Positions 55,201 through 63,737 of a stretch of 64,000 nt of DNA are shown in pieces. This DNA is from Bacillus sp. NP157 (lineage in GTDB: Bacteria > Pseudomonadota > Gammaproteobacteria > Xanthomonadales > Rhodanobacteraceae): the NCBI GenBank assembly GCA_018889975.1, contig CP076546.1, forward strand, positions 1,240,001 through 1,304,000, given 5' to 3'. Below the pieces are notes generated by a model that saw only the letters and a list, made by a program, of their open reading frames with translations, did not search any database and was not told the origin of the DNA. Made by a program: the position numbers and the translations under genes. Position 1 is the first letter of the stretch; each line of letters starts with the position of its first letter.

Positions 55201-56043
55201 GCTGGAACTCGCCGACTGGCTCTGCAGCGTCTGCCAGGCCACGCGTACCGCGTTGTCGCCGATGGCGCTGAAAACGCGGCCGATCGCGGCACGCGCGTTG
55301 AGGTTGCGCGTGCGGTAGTAGCTGTACCAGATGGCGAAGTTCTGTTGGACATCGGCCGATTCGCTCGACACCAGGTGATAGGTGCAAGTGCTTTCGACGG
55401 TGGGCGAGGTGCAGACGTAGTAGAACGCACCGGTATCGTAGGTCGTGACCTTGTTGTTGCCGGTTCCTGTCGTCTTCGAGCCGCGCACCGCGGTCGGGAT
55501 CTCGAGCACGTTGCAGTTCGCGCGGTTGCCGCTGGTGCCGTACCAGCCCGCTTCGTTGGCATCGCGCGGGCAGGGCGAGTTGCCGGCCAGCACGTTGGTC
55601 AGGAAATTGGTCGAGTAGGTCGTGCCGAGGTTGACCGTCTTCGGCGCGAGGTAGATGCCATTGCCGGGCGACCAGCACAGCTTGGTCAGCGTATTGGCGC
55701 AATACCCGTCACGCCATGCCGCGGCGAAGGTGGGCGTGCCGATCGGTTGCCCATAGGCATCCGGCGGGACGACGTAAGTCACCGTGGGATCGAAGTAAAT
55801 CGGGTTTCCCGCCGCCGAGTAGTAGTACTTCTTGTCGTAGTTGTCGTCCATCGAATCGGGGATGGACGTGGAGTTCATGGAGCCGGAATCGTCGAAGGTC
55901 ACGACGATGTTCGGCGCGACCTTGGAGGTGACGCCTGGCGGAGTCTTGGTCAGCGTGACGGTGGTCGCCGAGGCGGCCGAGCCGACCAGTAGCGTGGCGA
56001 CAAAGGCCAGCAGCATGCACCAGGTGGCAGTGGGGGACGACAT
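52276..56043 (-). CDS. pilY1: Type IV pilus tip/biogenesis protein PilY1
   Basis: A 1255-aa secreted protein. Signal peptide, a von Willebrand A-type region with MIDAS DDSGSM (about 51-56), then a C-terminal PilY1 beta-propeller. Near residue 990 it carries DYDGDQVADVAFAGDLDGN, the Ca-binding motif shared by PilC/PilY1. It sits at the pilus tip and controls extension, retraction and adhesion. Confidence 0.95.
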   Translation of the reverse strand: MSSPTATWCMLLAFVATLLVGSAASATTVTLTKTPPGVTSKVAPNIVVTFDDSGSMNSTSIPDSMDDNYDKKYYYSAAGNPIYFDPTVTYVVPPDAYGQPIGTPTFAAAWRDGYCANTLTKLCWSPGNGIYLAPKTVNLGTTYSTNFLTNVLAGNSPCPRDANEAGWYGTSGNRANCNVLEIPTAVRGSKTTGTGNNKVTTYDTGAFYYVCTSPTVESTCTYHLVSSESADVQQNFAIWYSYYRTRNLNARAAIGRVFSAIGDNAVRVAWQTLQSQSASSSYYTGASFYSGPAYGPIVSSTKVLELANATTGCSATSVSDSCWRSQFMNWIYGVPASGGTPTRVATINAGEFFKRTLGTTPAQDPYWNGSTSTPGELSCRKNFHMLVTDGYWNGDSPSKVSPTDSASTTLPDGVSFSVSDARSKIFWNQASSSVNPSLSDIAFAYWATDLRPTLNNNVPAYWPDLTTGVTAAASTVSAGSPGSNAEVYFNPANDPATWQHMSQYMVTMGISGTLAYDDDYNALRLGTKSWPSPDTSGGATNIDDTWHAAINSRGGYFSAADPTSLVNSLSSILSSVIASSSTALTLSLSTNVLTTNAVAYYAGYDTTSWGGTLSAKSLTSTGDVGGVLWAAEDKLKPRSPDSDPRLIATSTAPGTGTSTTFAYDNLSLAEQAAINSSDGTGLLSSIDNLGRQRVAWLSGNRTLEGATLRTRSSLLGAIFGSQPTYVGAPSGNYSDSFPTGSPEAAATSDPTMTYAAFLNTWANRPATVYVGANDGMFHAFDARLASVSGATPGRELWAYVPASVYANLPAQSKLNNFSFTPTVDGSPVTGDVFFNQANTVNKTTKGWHTLLVGSLRYGGRGVFGVDITDPSLGTLGTSTAVASKILWEFNSDSISTAGTPANLGYTFGTPVIARVAWTNTDKTVGRWVVLVPGGYFPDGSTAAAANNTYSSLFVLDAQTGTLLKEIRTPSGSGATASHGLTTPSLGDYDGDQVADVAFAGDLDGNMWRIDLTSASLNSTTQTAGVSLLFKPATVNAQSITTAPRLIADPNSAYFIVVFGTGRFLSTSDTSDTTTQSLYGVREPGTTVTTPVGIASLAQQTMTVDANSGGIGVSNNAVPATKSGWYLQLESPKGERVVVTPALDASSNTVTFSTLIPTANDPCTTATSGSILALDGTTGTAAYGVSIGSAASFGTGFTLAGARVTGAATSGALYTAASLSGGMSYSAGQITAAGTTFGSSIPTARRRSWRVLNSEN

Positions 56044-56054
56044 GGCGACAGCCT

Positions 56055-56642
56055 TCAGCTCAGCGTACAGGTAAGGAGATTGGGCGTAACGAAGGTGGAC
56101 TCCACCACCCGGATCGTGTTCGGGCTTCCGCCGGTGGCGCGCGCGGTTATCCGATAGAGATAGAACCGCGCCGTGGCGCTGCCGCTCGCACCGACTTCCC
56201 TCGCATTGCTGTTGCCATTGCTCGGCGAGCGGTCCTGGCCGATCAGCTCCACCGTGTACCAGGGGTTGGCGGCGAGCACGGCCGTGCTCATCACCGGATC
56301 GGTCGTGGCGGCCTTGTAATTCGTGCTCACCGCCGCGCCCTGGTATTCCGTCGCACCCGCCGTGACCCAGGTCGAGGACTGCCGGAACGCGGTGACCTTC
56401 GCGCTCACCGTGGCCGGGTTGCTGGAGTTGTAGCAGCCCAGGCTGGCATCGCCGGAAAACAGCCGCCACTCCACGCCGCGCAAGGCATTTTCGGCCGACC
56501 AGTCCGCCTGCTGCGCGTTGCGCAAGGCACCGGCGAGGCGTTCCTGGATCAACGACCGGCTGGAGCTGCTTATAGCCACCATGGTCAGCAGCAACAGGAA
56601 GATGAGTGCGAGGACCAGCACGGCACCGCGTTCGCGTTTCAT
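56055..56642 (-). CDS. pilX: Type IV pilus minor pilin PilX
   Basis: A 195-aa minor pilin. It has a short leader MKRERG and the helix AVLVLALIFLLLLTMVAISS; the Ala after the cleavage Gly is normal for PilX. It contains a later Cys pair. It overlaps pilW by four bases (ATGA) and precedes pilY1 by 11 bp. Confidence 0.92.
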   Translation of the reverse strand: MKRERGAVLVLALIFLLLLTMVAISSSSRSLIQERLAGALRNAQQADWSAENALRGVEWRLFSGDASLGCYNSSNPATVSAKVTAFRQSSTWVTAGATEYQGAAVSTNYKAATTDPVMSTAVLAANPWYTVELIGQDRSPSNGNSNAREVGASGSATARFYLYRITARATGGSPNTIRVVESTFVTPNLLTCTLS

Positions 56643-57967
56643 GGGTTGTAGTTCCTCACCGATACGAGCGTGGAGAACTCCCGGCGCAGCATGTGGTTAT
56701 CGAAACCTTGCTGGCTGGGTTTCACGGTGCGACTGGCATCGTCGGGCGACGACAACCCACTGACGCCGGCGTCGCCGAAATACTGGTATTGCATGTCGGT
56801 GTCGGTGAGGCTGAATAGCGGTTTCTGCCCATCCATCAGCAGATGGACCTCGATGCTTTGTACCGACCGCCACAGGCACCCAGGGTCGCCGCCCAGCGTC
56901 GCCACGGCGGACGATGCGCAGCCAGTGGCATTGTCGATATCCGACGCGGTGCGGAAGCTGGTGTTCCCATTGGCGTCCATCACCCCGTAAAGGAAGTCCA
57001 GGCGTTCCACGCCGCGAACCACTTCGGCGCTCACGCCATTGAGGCGGCGCATCAGGGCGCCGGTTTTGGCGCCATTGTTGTCGTCGACCACCTGCAGGTA
57101 ATACGTCACCGTCTGGTAATCGCGGTTGAAGTCGAACAGGCGTGGCGAGACGCCCGATGGCTGGGCAAGGGGTGTGTAATTGGAATCGGCCGTGACCACG
57201 GCGCCGGCGACCTTGGCGCTGAACACCTGGGCACCGTTGCAGTCGGCCAGCATCATCAGGTCGCCGCCCTTGATATCGGTCAATGGCGGCTCACCCGTGG
57301 CCGGCGAAACGGTCACGCTGGTCACGGCCTGGCCGGTCAGCGTCATGCGGCTGTTTACGCCGTCGAGCGTCCAGCCGCGCGCGCCATCGACATAGCGGAC
57401 CGTGATGATGTCGCTGCCGATCACGCGCGAGCCGGTGGCGGTGCCCTGTGCGGGAATCGCGCCACTGGTGTTGGCCGGGCGGGCGGGATCGACCGGCGCA
57501 CAGGCCGTCACCGTGCAGTCATACCCGCGCATGCCGAACCACGAGGGCAGTGAGAACGGTGCCGTCGGCGACGCGGGGTAGGTATTCGAACCGCTCTTCG
57601 TCGCCCATGTCGTGGTGTTGTCGCTAAGCGCGGCCTGCAATGCCGCGCCCGATACGATCACCTGGGGCGTCCGCAGGTAGCGGTCCAGGGTCACCGCGCC
57701 GTTGGCCAGCGGAGCGGACTGCCCACCCATGTTCGAGCAGTACTGGCCGTTGGCCATGCGCAGGTCGTTGGCGAGCGAGGTGACCGCGAAGCGACCGCTT
57801 TCCTGCAAGCGGGCCAGCTGGGTCTGCGACTGGCTGCTGCCGGTGGTCGTGGTGAAGATGTTGACGATACCCAGCGCGACGAGCAGGCCAAGCGCCATCG
57901 CCACCATCAGCTCGATGAGGGACACGCCGCGCACGCGACGCCCGGCGAAGGCAAGGCGGTCGTTCAT
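56639..57967 (-). CDS. pilW: Type IV pilus minor pilin PilW
   Basis: A 442-aa PilW. Leader MNDRLAFAGRRVRG, cleavage before VSLIELMVAMALGLLVALGI, then a large globular C-terminus. The start overlaps the pilV stop (ATGA). In related clusters PilW is part of the tip complex that primes pilus assembly. Confidence 0.92.
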   Translation of the reverse strand: MNDRLAFAGRRVRGVSLIELMVAMALGLLVALGIVNIFTTTTGSSQSQTQLARLQESGRFAVTSLANDLRMANGQYCSNMGGQSAPLANGAVTLDRYLRTPQVIVSGAALQAALSDNTTTWATKSGSNTYPASPTAPFSLPSWFGMRGYDCTVTACAPVDPARPANTSGAIPAQGTATGSRVIGSDIITVRYVDGARGWTLDGVNSRMTLTGQAVTSVTVSPATGEPPLTDIKGGDLMMLADCNGAQVFSAKVAGAVVTADSNYTPLAQPSGVSPRLFDFNRDYQTVTYYLQVVDDNNGAKTGALMRRLNGVSAEVVRGVERLDFLYGVMDANGNTSFRTASDIDNATGCASSAVATLGGDPGCLWRSVQSIEVHLLMDGQKPLFSLTDTDMQYQYFGDAGVSGLSSPDDASRTVKPSQQGFDNHMLRREFSTLVSVRNYNP

Positions 57968-58482
57968 GGCTGGAAGTTCCATGCATAGGAGCGCTTGACC
58001 ACGCTCGCCGTGTTCGCGTCGCCCGCGGTGCGTTCGCTCCAGTTGATCTGCATCACGCAATTGCCCGCATACGGCGGGCGCATCTGCAGTTGCGTGGGAT
58101 CGGCGGTGGCACCTTTGGTGCAGGCGATCGATGCCGTCGCGTTGGGCAGGAACGTCGTCAGCTGGTTGCTGAACTGATACTGGTCGCGTTTCGCCAGCTG
58201 TGCCGGCGTGCAGGCGCTCGTGGTCGTGCAATCCTGCGTCGCGGTGACCGGATACGACGTGGAATCGTAGCCACCCGACCAGACGCCAAGCGGGTTGGCG
58301 CGCATGCGGTCAGCCATGCCCGATGCGATGAATTCGGCCTGCGTACGCAGGTAGCCGACTTGGTTGGATCGAAAGGAGACGATGAGCAAACCGGCAAGGC
58401 CGATGATGCCGACCCCGAACACCAGGACTGCGATCAGGACCTCGATCAGGGAAACGCCCCTGACTCGCGCTGGTGAAGCCAT
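57964..58482 (-). CDS. pilV: Type IV pilus minor pilin PilV
   Basis: A 172-aa minor pilin starting at ATG 58482 with aggggt upstream. Leader MASPARVRG then VSLIEVLIAVLVFGVGIIGL. First gene of the operon pilV-pilW-pilX-pilY1-pilE-fimT, where most junctions overlap by four bases. Several cysteines follow in the C-terminal domain. Confidence 0.92.
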   Translation of the reverse strand: MASPARVRGVSLIEVLIAVLVFGVGIIGLAGLLIVSFRSNQVGYLRTQAEFIASGMADRMRANPLGVWSGGYDSTSYPVTATQDCTTTSACTPAQLAKRDQYQFSNQLTTFLPNATASIACTKGATADPTQLQMRPPYAGNCVMQINWSERTAGDANTASVVKRSYAWNFQP

Positions 58483-58961
58483 ACCACCCCTAAAACTGCA
58501 AGACACATAACGTCGCACGCAACGAGCGCGCACATGCAAAGGATAATTGCTAAACCGTTCCACGTGCCGCATGGGAGCACACTGTGAACATTTCTTCACG
58601 TATCGCACGGCGCCTCCATGAACGTCGAGGCGGCGCTGCATGGTATCGATGCGCCACCGCCATCATGCTGCAAGTGCTTGGTGCGAACACTGCAATTACG
58701 GCATTTACTGCCTTGTGGGGCCGCGGCAGTGCGCGAGCCGTTATCGACGCGTGACGCGTGTGCCGCACTTTCGTCAGTGGACGATAACGCGTGAGATTTT
58801 TCGTAGCACACGCACCGATTTGCGGTGCGGCGCATGTATCAACGACGTTACAGCCGGCCATTGCCGCGATTACCTACGTCTTACGGCGTATTGAGTGCGG
58901 GCCTCGCGCGGGCGTCGAATAGCGTTTTGCCGCCATCGCGGTGGCTCGCAGGGGAGCAGGC
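58483..58961. other. 479-bp divergent intergenic region between pilV and the lipase gene
   Basis: No complete gene is supported. The region presumably holds the pilV operon promoter and the lipase promoter, but I see no clear sigma-70 or sigma-54 element. A near-repeat acgcgtgacgcgt (58749-58761) is the only structured motif noticed. Some frames are open for 60-80 codons but lack family resemblance. Confidence 0.5.
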
Positions 58962-60539
58962 ATGGCTATCGATGCGCGGTATCCGATCATCTACGTGCGC
59001 GGCTACGCGATGACCGGCGGGGAAAAAGACGAAACCGCCGCGGATCCGTTCTGCGGCTTCAACGTCGGCTCGACGGTCTATCGCGCGGTGTCGCAGCGTG
59101 ACAAACCCGCCCAGCGCTTCGTCTTCGAATCGCCGGTAATCCGGCTGGCGAAGGATTTCGGTTACACCAACGTCTACCAGGATGGTCTCGATATCCTCGA
59201 TCCTGGCTACGCTGGCAAGCTGTCGCCGCAGTCGATCATCATATACCGTTACTACGACGACACCGCGCCGCTGCTCGGCGGCACGGTCAAGCCATCGATC
59301 GAGGGCTTCGCGCAGGGGCTATCGACGCTGATCCTGAAGATCCGCGACATGGTTTGCCGCGGCGAGCCCGGTTGTCCGAGTCCGGAAGCCTTTCGTTGCT
59401 ACCTCGTCGCGCACTCGATGGGTGGGCTGATCTGCCGTGCGTTCCTGCAGAACGCGGCGAACGATCCCGGCAACGCGCGCGCCCTGGTCGACAAGTTCTT
59501 CACCTACGCGACGCCGCACAACGGCATCGACGTCGCGGGTCTGAATGTTCCCCGCTGGCTGGGCCTGTTCGACATCAACACGTTCAACCGGCAGAACCTC
59601 GCCGCGGATTTCGGCTACGACGCGGCACTCACCGCGAAGGGCCGTTCGGATTACCTGCGCGACCCGGGCGACATCCCGATCAGTCGCTGCTTCTGCATGG
59701 TCGGCACCAATCGCAGCGACTACGAGGTGGCGCAGGGGCTTTCGCGGACGTTTGCCGGCCACGGCAGCGACGGCCTGGTCCGGATCGAGAACGCGACGCT
59801 GTGTGGCGTCGATGCCAGGGGTGTCGAGACCGTCGTCGCCACGGCCTACGCCTACCGCTCGCATTCGGGCTACTTCGGCATCGTCAACAGCGAAGAGGCC
59901 TACCAGAACCTCACGCGTTTCCTGTTCGGCGACGTCCGCGTGGACGTCTCGGTCGACGTCGCCAGCGTCAGCCTGCCGCCGAAGGTGGAGCAGGCACGCC
60001 AGGCCGGCAAGGCGATCGATGCGATGTACCAGTTCGAGCTCCTCGCATCGCCGCGAGGGAAGCCATGGTTCCTTAGCAGGCGCACGGCCGAAGAAGACTC
60101 GGTCGCCTGCCGCAGCCAGGCCGAGCTCACCGCCACCGACGCCACCGCACGAAAGAACGTGTACCTGTCGACGATCTTCCTGGCCAACATCGCCCGGGTC
60201 GACCCGACCCGCACGTCGCTGTCGTACAGCGTCACGCTGGGCGTCCGCGTGCCGGATTACACCGTCGACCACGCCCTGTGGTTCGACGAGCACTACGAAG
60301 GGGCCTACCTGTTCCGCGACACGCTGATCGTCGAGATCGAGCCGCCCGCGGCCGGTAGCACGACGTGGCAGCAGCGGACACGCTGGCAGAGCGAAGCGGC
60401 GGCACCGACCGACGCACCGTATGCGCCGGTCGCGCTGGTCGACGGCAAGGCGATGCTTCGCGTCGCCTTCGCCAGCGGCAGCACGCCAGGCATCACCGGA
60501 TCGATCGCCTTCGCTATTTCGGCATGGAACGTGGGCTAG
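58962..60539 (+). CDS. Lipase/esterase-like alpha/beta hydrolase
   Basis: A 525-aa protein of the alpha/beta hydrolase fold. The nucleophile elbow is LVAHSMGGLICRAFL (Ser within AHSMG), and ATPHNGIDVAG follows, as in PGAP1-like and Tle-type lipases. The start ATG has ggggagc upstream. No signal peptide is obvious, so it is either cytoplasmic or exported by a signal-independent route such as type VI secretion; no T6SS gene is nearby. The substrate is unknown. Confidence 0.78.
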   Translation: MAIDARYPIIYVRGYAMTGGEKDETAADPFCGFNVGSTVYRAVSQRDKPAQRFVFESPVIRLAKDFGYTNVYQDGLDILDPGYAGKLSPQSIIIYRYYDDTAPLLGGTVKPSIEGFAQGLSTLILKIRDMVCRGEPGCPSPEAFRCYLVAHSMGGLICRAFLQNAANDPGNARALVDKFFTYATPHNGIDVAGLNVPRWLGLFDINTFNRQNLAADFGYDAALTAKGRSDYLRDPGDIPISRCFCMVGTNRSDYEVAQGLSRTFAGHGSDGLVRIENATLCGVDARGVETVVATAYAYRSHSGYFGIVNSEEAYQNLTRFLFGDVRVDVSVDVASVSLPPKVEQARQAGKAIDAMYQFELLASPRGKPWFLSRRTAEEDSVACRSQAELTATDATARKNVYLSTIFLANIARVDPTRTSLSYSVTLGVRVPDYTVDHALWFDEHYEGAYLFRDTLIVEIEPPAAGSTTWQQRTRWQSEAAAPTDAPYAPVALVDGKAMLRVAFASGSTPGITGSIAFAISAWNVG

Positions 60540-61062
60540 GGGCGGTGCGCGATGCCGTGACCCGGCTGGCGAGCAGCGGCATGGCCAGTCCCCAGCCCAC
60601 GGCGAGCCAGCCGACGAACAGCAGCGTGGACGGCGGCAGGTGGACGGCCTGCCACCCGCGCGCCGCGCCCAGGTAAGCCAGCGGCCCACCGATCGCGCCG
60701 AGGGCCGCGGCGAGCCACAGGCGACCCTGCAGGAACGATAGCGAGCGGTCGATGGTGGTGGCGAAGCACGCCCACAGGGCGAGGATCCACAACGGCGCGC
60801 CGTGCGGCGGCAGCGCGGGTGCCGGGCTGGCGTAGCTCCACCAGTCGAGCAGGGCAGGGACGCCGTCGACCACCAGTCCCGCGAGCACCGCCAGGGCTAC
60901 CCGGCGCAGGTCCTGCCGGGGGTCGTTCGCGGTGGCGGCCTGCCAGACGACGAAGGCGGCCGCAGGGACCAGCGCGAGGCCAGTCGAGCCGTGCGCGGCA
61001 CCGATGACCAGCGCGAACCAGAGCGCCTGGTAGAGGATGAAGTTGATCCAGCGCATCGGCAT
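60514..61062 (-). CDS. DUF2878 membrane protein
   Basis: A 182-aa inner-membrane protein with about five helices (FILYQALWFALVIGAAHG, LALVPAAAFVVWQA, APLWILALWACFA, LWLAAALGAIGGPLAYL, LLFVGWLAVGWGLAMPLL). Its features match DUF2878, found in many gammaproteobacteria with no known function. Its 3' end overlaps the 3' end of the lipase gene by 26 bp in the convergent orientation. Confidence 0.82.
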   Translation of the reverse strand: MPMRWINFILYQALWFALVIGAAHGSTGLALVPAAAFVVWQAATANDPRQDLRRVALAVLAGLVVDGVPALLDWWSYASPAPALPPHGAPLWILALWACFATTIDRSLSFLQGRLWLAAALGAIGGPLAYLGAARGWQAVHLPPSTLLFVGWLAVGWGLAMPLLASRVTASRTAPSPRSMPK

Positions 61063-61160
61063 CGCGTCCGTGAGGCCGGTTGGCCCGTAACCGTTTTACG
61101 GTCGCGGAAGATGGACGGATGCACCGCCGCGTATGGAAACGGGAGGGGCGTCGGGCGGAA

Positions 61161-61460
61161 TCAGCTCGCCCCTTCCTTGGCCCGGGCCCCTTCCTTCGCC
61201 AGCGCCACGATTGCGGGGTCCCGCCGGGTCGGCTCGGCCGGCCGTGCGCGCGGCAACCCAGGCACCGACGGGGCGGTACGACCGAGGGTGATGTTCTTCG
61301 AGGCGCGGACCTCGCGGTTGGCGAAAGTCCAGATCTCACCGGTCTCCGTGATGAACACGGTCCAGTAGAGATCCGACTCCGGGCCGTAGTCGATCAGGAA
61401 GTGGGCAAAGCCCTCGCCCTTGGGCGTGTTGAGGGGCAGGGGTGGATTCAGTTGCAGCAT
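61161..61460 (-). CDS. Small conserved hypothetical protein
   Basis: A 99-aa protein with a good ribosome site (ggagg). It contains a compact central block, HFLIDYGPESDLYWTVFITE then TGEIWTFANREVRAS, and a Pro/Arg-rich tail. No family named. The clear ribosome site and protein-like composition support it as a real gene. Confidence 0.65.
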   Translation of the reverse strand: MLQLNPPLPLNTPKGEGFAHFLIDYGPESDLYWTVFITETGEIWTFANREVRASKNITLGRTAPSVPGLPRARPAEPTRRDPAIVALAKEGARAKEGAS

Positions 61461-61527
61461 GCGGTACCTCCGTTTTACCGATTAGCGCGCCGCCCATGTC
61501 CTCGGTCGGTGAATGGCGCCCGCGTGT

Positions 61528-62748
61528 TCATTCACGCGGGTCGAGCCGGTTGGCGAAGCGCCGGCAGTGCTCCAGGTAACCGCCCTCGTGGGCCTGGACG
61601 AGCTCAACGACGCTGCGCCACAACCAGGATGGCGCATCGATGCTCTTGGGCCGGTTGCGCGACAGCTCGCCCAGCCAGGCCTTGCGCCGCTTCCACGGCA
61701 ACTGGCTGGCGTGGGCCCGGCCGACCACGTTGCCGAGGTAGTGGGCCACGCGCATCGCCTCGGCCTCGTCGAGGTCTTCCAGGTCGATCTTGAGATCCTG
61801 TGGGCGCAGCTCGCGGACGAACACCGAGCGTCCGGCGACGCGGCCGGTGATCATCCGCTCGCCAAGGTTCGGTGCAAGGTGCAGTGCCGCCTCCTTCACC
61901 CGCTGGGCGTGGTCGGCCGGCATGTCCACGCCAGGCTCGCTCGGTGCGGCCGCCGTGATCGCCTCCTTGATGTCGACCAGGCACAGTTCGTCGCGCTGGC
62001 CATCGTTGACCACGCGCAGCAGCAGCGCGTAGCGCAGGCGGCCGAGTGAGCTGCATCCCTTCACCCAGTACTTCGCATCGAGCAGCTCGATGCGTGCGTC
62101 GTCGTCGCGATGGACCAGCTGGGTGACGAGCACCCGCATGCCTTCGCTGTCGACGAGGGCTTCGATGTCCTTCAATTCCTCGTCGGTGACCGGCCAGAAG
62201 TGACGGCCTTCGGGGATGTCGGGACGCTGGCCATCGATGCGTTCCTGGGCCAGGTGCTTCCAGCGACGCTTCAGCGCGGCCTTCATCACCAGCGTGATCG
62301 ACGCGGGTCGCGGCACGCTGCGGAGCTCCTTGCGGCCGCCACCCATCGCGCGTTCGTACCCGTCGATCAGCTGCTCGACCATGCGCGTGGTGACGACGCC
62401 GGGCAGGTCCGAGCCGCGTGCGGCCGTCGCCAGCGACACGGCGAGCCGGACAATGTCGTGCGACGGATTGCCGAGCACGGCCTGGTCGAGGTCGCGGACC
62501 TGGATGTCGATACCGCCTTCGCTGTCCGCGACCGGACCGATGTTGCTGACGTGGCAGTCGCCGCAGATCCAGATCGCAGGACCTTGCGGTAGCGTGCGGT
62601 CGGCCTCTTGCAGCCACTCGTAGAACTGCTCGGTGTTACCGCGCACGAAGGCATGCGCCGAGCGCGCCATCTTCAACTGGCGCAGCGCGGTGAGGCGCGG
62701 CTTGCGATCGGCAGGGGCGACGGGCTGGTGCTTCGGTTTACGTGGCAT
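61528..62748 (-). CDS. DUF2252 family protein
   Basis: A 406-aa protein beginning at ATG 62748. Signature blocks WICGDCHVSNIGPVAD and QVRDLDQAVLGNPSHDIVRLA, then LDAKYWVKGCSSLGRLRYALL, match DUF2252, a kinase-like phosphotransferase fold of unknown target. Cytoplasmic. The small protein at 61161-61460 lies downstream on the same strand. Confidence 0.88.
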   Translation of the reverse strand: MPRKPKHQPVAPADRKPRLTALRQLKMARSAHAFVRGNTEQFYEWLQEADRTLPQGPAIWICGDCHVSNIGPVADSEGGIDIQVRDLDQAVLGNPSHDIVRLAVSLATAARGSDLPGVVTTRMVEQLIDGYERAMGGGRKELRSVPRPASITLVMKAALKRRWKHLAQERIDGQRPDIPEGRHFWPVTDEELKDIEALVDSEGMRVLVTQLVHRDDDARIELLDAKYWVKGCSSLGRLRYALLLRVVNDGQRDELCLVDIKEAITAAAPSEPGVDMPADHAQRVKEAALHLAPNLGERMITGRVAGRSVFVRELRPQDLKIDLEDLDEAEAMRVAHYLGNVVGRAHASQLPWKRRKAWLGELSRNRPKSIDAPSWLWRSVVELVQAHEGGYLEHCRRFANRLDPRE

Positions 62749-62819
62749 GGGCGAGCGGCAACGACGGTTGGAAGGGATCGCATTCTGTTGCCGCCCAAAT
62801 GAATTCCACGCGATGCCGC

Positions 62820-63737
62820 TCAGTCGTCCACCGCGTAGGCGTAGCGATGGCGAAGCGACGGGCAGGCCGGCTTGTGTCCACCCGGGCCACCGCAGGCGAC
62901 CAACGCGGACGATGCGACCCATGCCGCCGTGTCGAAGCTGATGTGCGCACCGGGCGACGGCGCACTGAAGCCCATCCGGCGCAGCGTGTCGCGCAGGACA
63001 TGGATCTTGCCCAGCCGACGCGTCGCCGCGGTGTTGTAGGTGAAGCTGATCGTGGTCGAGGCTTCGTCGCTGGTCTCGACCATGTGCGGGCTGGTCAGCG
63101 GCATGTATACGCCCGTGCCCGGCGTCAGCCGGAACACGTGGGCGCGTTCGCGGAAGGTTTCCTGCCAGCGCGTGCGGCTGAGGTCATGGCGCGCGTGGAA
63201 GATATCGCGGGCCTGGTCGTCGACGGCCACGCGGTCATCCGGGTCCCACACGTACACGGTCTTGGTGCCCGCCACCTGCAAGAGCAGCACGTGGCTGCGA
63301 TCGATGTGGAAGGGCGTCACGGTGTTCGGCGATGCGGAGAAGATCCATCCCGCACGGTAATACACGCCCGGATCGCTACGCTCGATGTCGTCGATGATGG
63401 GAGCGAACGCCTGGTCGACCAGGGTGCGGTAGGTAGGATCGATCTGGATGTGCCTGAGCAGCACCCAGGCCTTTGCGTCCTCGATCGCGTTCAGCGAGGC
63501 CACCGCGGATTGCGCGCTGGGGTATAGCGACGCGGCCGCATCGAAGTCGGTGTCGGCCTTCACGCCGTTGGCAAAGCTATACCAGCGGCTGGTGCCGCGG
63601 CAGCGCTTGCCCAGTTCAACCAGCGCCTCACGCTGCAGCAGGGGGTGATCGGTGAAGGTGTGGGTCAGCGGCGTGACGCGCCACGGATCGAAAGCGTTCC
63701 AGTCGGTGCTGATCAGGGGAGCGGTCGCGGAAGTCAT
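62820..63737 (-). CDS. JmjC-like cupin (cupin_8 type) protein, second paralogue
   Basis: A 305-aa JmjC-type protein. Iron ligands are suggested by NTVTPFHIDRSHVLLLQVAG (HxD) and VYMPLTSPHMVETS (distal His). The pattern closely mirrors the gene at 24085-25068 (TPFHIDRE and PTTSPHM). Protein or metabolite hydroxylation is likely. The target is unknown. Confidence 0.8.
   Translation of the reverse strand: MTSATAPLISTDWNAFDPWRVTPLTHTFTDHPLLQREALVELGKRCRGTSRWYSFANGVKADTDFDAAASLYPSAQSAVASLNAIEDAKAWVLLRHIQIDPTYRTLVDQAFAPIIDDIERSDPGVYYRAGWIFSASPNTVTPFHIDRSHVLLLQVAGTKTVYVWDPDDRVAVDDQARDIFHARHDLSRTRWQETFRERAHVFRLTPGTGVYMPLTSPHMVETSDEASTTISFTYNTAATRRLGKIHVLRDTLRRMGFSAPSPGAHISFDTAAWVASSALVACGGPGGHKPACPSLRHRYAYAVDD

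Noticed and set aside
52201-55992. 1263-codon plus-strand frame opposite pilY1
   Set aside because: Arginine-rich antisense of PilY1; PilY1 has signal peptide, MIDAS and Ca-binding motif.
58520-58580. Possible sigma-54 (-24/-12) promoter before pilV
   Set aside because: The best GG/GC pair on the minus strand is one base too short and the match is poor.
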